Assembly: GCF_022836875.1 (NCBI RefSeq)
Contig: NZ_CP090376.1
Location: forward strand, 682,001-746,000
Direction: 5' to 3'
Length of the DNA stretch: 64,000 nucleotides
DNA from: Flavobacterium enshiense
GTDB taxonomy: Bacteria > Bacteroidota > Bacteroidia > Flavobacteriales > Flavobacteriaceae
The translations under genes and the position numbers were made by a program. The notes under the pieces were generated by a model. The model did not search any database, was not told the DNA's origin, and was given only the letters and a program-made list of their open reading frames with translations. Position 1 is the first letter of the stretch. The number at the start of each line of letters is the position of its first letter. Shown here piece after piece: positions 61,114-64,000 of this stretch.

Positions 61114-64000
61114 TTACCGTTTAAGTATTTTTTTTGTCTCCGATTTGCCGTCTCCTTCCAGTTGTAATAAGTATAAACCTGCCGTTAAATGACTCAGATT
61201 AATTTCATTATTTTCGAGTTGACCTTCCTGAATCATTTTTCCGTCGATGCCAAAAAGTTTGTAGCTGAGATTGCTAAGACGATGCGAAATATGAACAATA
61301 TCTGTGACAGGGTTAGGATACACAATAAAATTAGAAACTGTATTTTCCTCGTTACTTAATGTTTGTGCCACACCTTCTAAACTGATATTGTTGAACGTGA
61401 CTTCTTTTCCGGCATCTTCTGTCATATTGGGTCCGGTAAAACGCAGGCGAATTTTAAAATTCGGATTATTGTTTATCGTCGGTATCAGTGAAAAATCCGC
61501 CACAATACGTTGGTAGGACGTTGTGATCGGGAAAGCCGAAGGTGTCAGCCCTGCAGTTGTCCATACAGGAGTACCAGTATTTGTTGAATACTCTAGTTTA
61601 ATACCGGTGGCGGCGCCTCCATCTACAAACGCAAAGGCAAACTTAATGTTTTTATATCCTACTGTGGAAAGATTAAATATCATGGTGTTTTGCAATCCGC
61701 CGCTTTGAAAAGGCTGTTTTATCTGAAGTCCTCGCATGTTGGAATTGATGTAAGCAGTGTTTTGGTTCACTTCCGGATAATAGTTTAGCGGTGTCGGGTT
61801 GTTTCGTCGTTCCATAGATGCTTTGCGCCAATTTGAACTTGCATTGGTAAAAGGATATCCGACTAAGCACGATTGGAACTGTATTGAGCCATCTGCGGGA
61901 ATGTCAAAAGTCGATGCAAGTGAGGTCAGCGGGGTGTCGTTAGGTATATCGGTATCCATTACCCAGAAGTAAAATATTTCAGGGGCATTGTTATTCGTAT
62001 CAGGAATGAAATGAGCCGTCAGCGAAATATTCGAAGTCGGTGTAATGGTTATTTCGGCCGTTGTGCTGCTGTTAGCACCGCTCCAATGGCTAAACACATA
62101 TCCCGACATTGGAATTGCTTTTAACTTTATAGGGATGTTGTGAAAATAAATACCGTTCCAAGGATACGGATTGGCAGGTACTCCCGGAGTAGAGGAAAGA
62201 ATATCAATCGTATTTATTTTGATATAACCTTGTGCTGTACCTTCTACATCTAAGGATACATTTATATTACTGCTGATTCCGAATTTTTGACGGATATGTT
62301 GTCTTTGATTGGCGGGACGGGTGTTGGCAAAATTGTGGATACTGGTCACAACGTCCAGCCAAGTGGTATATTGGACGGATTTCCATCGGTCATAATGTTC
62401 CTGCATTTCAGGCTGAATTTTGTTTTTCATAGCTGTGGAAACCTCTATGACCCTACTTGGAAGAAAATAGGTATTCATCAAATCGGCAAATCGGTTGATG
62501 AAATCATTTTTGAAAGTAGGATTATCTAATAAACTTCGTAAAACTAAAGTAGATTTTGGCAGATTAGGGTATGAGGTGCTGTTAGGCGCCGTAGCCTGCG
62601 CTAAATTATCGTGAAGGCTGTTGCCTTTTGCATAACCAAAGGAGTCGTCATTGTCTCTTAAGGCGGCCCGCCATCGTCCGTCCAGTCCATATAGCGCATT
62701 AGGGTTGTATGCCGTTCTTTTTCTCCAATAGAGCACGTTCCAGCTCGGCCAGTCATTATTGTCATAGTAAATGTTTGCAATATAGTAATCCTTCATATTA
62801 TCGACATCCATCTGTGTTTTTATGTACTCATAATTTCCCGATATTGCCAGGCTGTTGTTGGTTAAGAAGGAAGTCATACTGTTATAGTGGTCCTTGTCGC
62901 CCACGGTTGCCGTCATATCATCTTCGAGTAAGTCTAATTCTGTTTCCTCGATGCCACACAGGTTTTCGAAGTAATATTTATCTATGCGTTCTCTAAGGTT
63001 TAAAATACCCCAATATTCGCCGTTAACAAAGGCAATCATGGGCTGATAAGCCATACTTTCTATTCCGGTTCCTTTCATTAATTCATCGGCAAGCGCATCC
63101 CTGTACATGGCACTTTCAAAATCACTGCCCCCGTTTCGTAAAATCAGTCGGTTAAAAACAGTTTGTTCTTCATCGTCAAAAAACCTGTAATTCATAGTTT
63201 TCTTTCCATAATCGTTATCTGCTATCAATCGAAACGATTTGCTTTGGTACGCTCGTGAATTACCGCCGTTAATTCGGACGCCGATATCTTGATTAAAAAA
63301 CTCAGAACCGTTTTTAAAGAAGCTTATGTGAGCGGACCGTTCGGAAGGGTCATCTTGAATTGAGTAATTGCCTTCACTGTTCCAACTAAAGGCATCCACT
63401 CCTAGATTATTATTTCGCCATGTGTCAAAGGTTTTTCCCGCCACAAAAATACCGTCGGTATAATCAAAAAGTTTACTCTCGGTTATACTTAAAGATGCTA
63501 CCGGCAATGAAAATTCACTGGCTCCGTTTGGAGTGATAAAATAGGTTGTGGTAGCTATTTTACTGGGAAGGAAACCGCTTTTGTAGGCCTTGGCCCGTAC
63601 AACAGTCCCTTTGAAAATAGGAGCCGTAGGAATATAAAATGGAACGTTATGAAAGGTGGAAGGCATATTAGCCAAGTCGTTGGCCTGCGGTGAGCGGTCA
63701 ACTATTTGTATAGGGCTGGAATAAGTAAAGGAACGATAGCTGTTTGGCACTAAAGAACCATCCTGATTTCCTACCATTTCTCTGTATTTGTTTTTATAGG
63801 AATAAGTTTTACCTCCAAGGTTGTCGGGATCGGGATCGGAACCGTCAAGAGTATAGATAATGGTAACTCCCGGCGGTAAGTTGATAAAGCTAAGATTAAA
63901 TCCAGCGGGGTGAAATCCACCAGCTTTTGAAAATTCGGGTGGTTCCAAAATTCCGGAATATCCCCCCGTAGTTGGATTAGGCTGTCGGGGTGTGGGTGTG
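61114..64000 (-). CDS. CotH kinase-family protein with type IX sorting domain, partial at its 5' end
   Basis: More than 960 residues; the frame is open to the right edge, so the start is missing. N-terminal part in view: GVTIIYTLDGSDPDPDNLGG, a chitobiase/hexosaminidase C-terminal-like domain. Middle: CotH kinase segment with NGEYWGILNLRERIDKYYFENLCG and WRAALRDNDDSFGYA, the Asp residues being expected metal and phosphate ligands. Then a beta-sandwich region and a C-terminal T9SS sorting domain (about the last 80 residues: FIVYPNPVTDIVHIS ... GLYLLQLEGDGKSETKKILKR), which sends the protein through the type IX system to the surface. Convergent with the rfb operon. Confidence 0.9.
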   Translation of the reverse strand, partial: TPTPRQPNPTTGGYSGILEPPEFSKAGGFHPAGFNLSFINLPPGVTIIYTLDGSDPDPDNLGGKTYSYKNKYREMVGNQDGSLVPNSYRSFTYSSPIQIVDRSPQANDLANMPSTFHNVPFYIPTAPIFKGTVVRAKAYKSGFLPSKIATTTYFITPNGASEFSLPVASLSITESKLFDYTDGIFVAGKTFDTWRNNNLGVDAFSWNSEGNYSIQDDPSERSAHISFFKNGSEFFNQDIGVRINGGNSRAYQSKSFRLIADNDYGKKTMNYRFFDDEEQTVFNRLILRNGGSDFESAMYRDALADELMKGTGIESMAYQPMIAFVNGEYWGILNLRERIDKYYFENLCGIEETELDLLEDDMTATVGDKDHYNSMTSFLTNNSLAISGNYEYIKTQMDVDNMKDYYIANIYYDNNDWPSWNVLYWRKRTAYNPNALYGLDGRWRAALRDNDDSFGYAKGNSLHDNLAQATAPNSTSYPNLPKSTLVLRSLLDNPTFKNDFINRFADLMNTYFLPSRVIEVSTAMKNKIQPEMQEHYDRWKSVQYTTWLDVVTSIHNFANTRPANQRQHIRQKFGISSNINVSLDVEGTAQGYIKINTIDILSSTPGVPANPYPWNGIYFHNIPIKLKAIPMSGYVFSHWSGANSSTTAEITITPTSNISLTAHFIPDTNNNAPEIFYFWVMDTDIPNDTPLTSLASTFDIPADGSIQFQSCLVGYPFTNASSNWRKASMERRNNPTPLNYYPEVNQNTAYINSNMRGLQIKQPFQSGGLQNTMIFNLSTVGYKNIKFAFAFVDGGAATGIKLEYSTNTGTPVWTTAGLTPSAFPITTSYQRIVADFSLIPTINNNPNFKIRLRFTGPNMTEDAGKEVTFNNISLEGVAQTLSNEENTVSNFIVYPNPVTDIVHISHRLSNLSYKLFGIDGKMIQEGQLENNEINLSHLTAGLYLLQLEGDGKSETKKILKR

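Noticed and set aside
1..64000. CRISPR arrays, insertion sequences, integrases or rRNA operons
   Set aside because: No direct-repeat/spacer arrays, transposase motifs, terminal inverted repeats or rRNA sequence noticed on reading; the tandem repeats found are too short.

Overview
The window is a 64 kb piece of a low-GC chromosome from a member of the Bacteroidota, most likely a Flavobacteriaceae close to Flavobacterium. The clues are promoters of the TTG-N16-19-TAnnTTTG type, a type IX secretion sorting tail on a CotH-like protein, families typical of this group (DUF4175, DUF4837, DUF6909-like, head GIN domain, GH3-like, LysM/SLT transglycosylase), scarce Shine-Dalgarno sequences, and mostly housekeeping content. 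I see no phage, insertion sequence, CRISPR array or toxin-antitoxin locus. The genes look vertically inherited.

Layout. 0-5 kb: end of a subtilase, an M1 aminopeptidase, and small secreted, outer-membrane or unknown genes. 5.4-20 kb: rnpA, a carboxy-terminal processing peptidase, a KUP potassium transporter, twin double-OmpA proteins, an operon of lytic transglycosylase, DUF4837 lipoprotein and ElaA-type acetyltransferase, then pgk, holB-doxX and a PIF1-like helicase. 20-28 kb: OmpH-like lipoprotein, methyltransferase, mnmG, ybeY and the very large DUF4175 gene, all on the minus strand. 27.8-28.7 kb: a gene-free, AT-rich 876-base stretch. 28.7-42 kb: gltX, envelope and membrane genes, glnS, folB, tRNA-Cys, a gluzincin-like protein, a LysE family exporter, a GIN protein and rnr. 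42-53 kb: DUF2007, rpiB, a cation diffusion facilitator, pyruvate carboxylase with an unknown partner, tex and tatA. 53-61 kb: a run of small membrane genes, a GH3-like enzyme, a DUF6909-like protein, a Wzz-like protein and the complete dTDP-L-rhamnose pathway (rfbB, rfbA, rfbC, rfbD). 61-64 kb: a large CotH/T9SS protein running off the right edge.

The most striking non-gene signal is a probable chromosome origin and segregation centre. Two exact parS-type palindromes and one 15/16 match lie around mnmG/ybeY. One of the exact sites is embedded in the last codons of ybeY and the other touches the mnmG start codon. About 4 kb to the right, the gene-free stretch between divergent DUF4175 and gltX carries three exact TTATCAACA boxes and several one-base variants, a 17-base direct repeat and strongly AT-rich tracts. 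Strand composition sampled by hand shifts in the direction expected across this point. Neither dnaA nor parA/parB is in the window, so the assignment rests on sequence pattern.

Other points worth a second look: an unknown protein behind pyruvate carboxylase with kinase-like GDxxxxN and IDFD motifs; a DUF6909-like protein whose C-terminus resembles nucleoside phosphorylases; a three-gene membrane cassette laid out like E. coli yqjD-yqjE-yqjK; a small eRF1-like protein; and likely leaderless transcripts for holB and rnpA.
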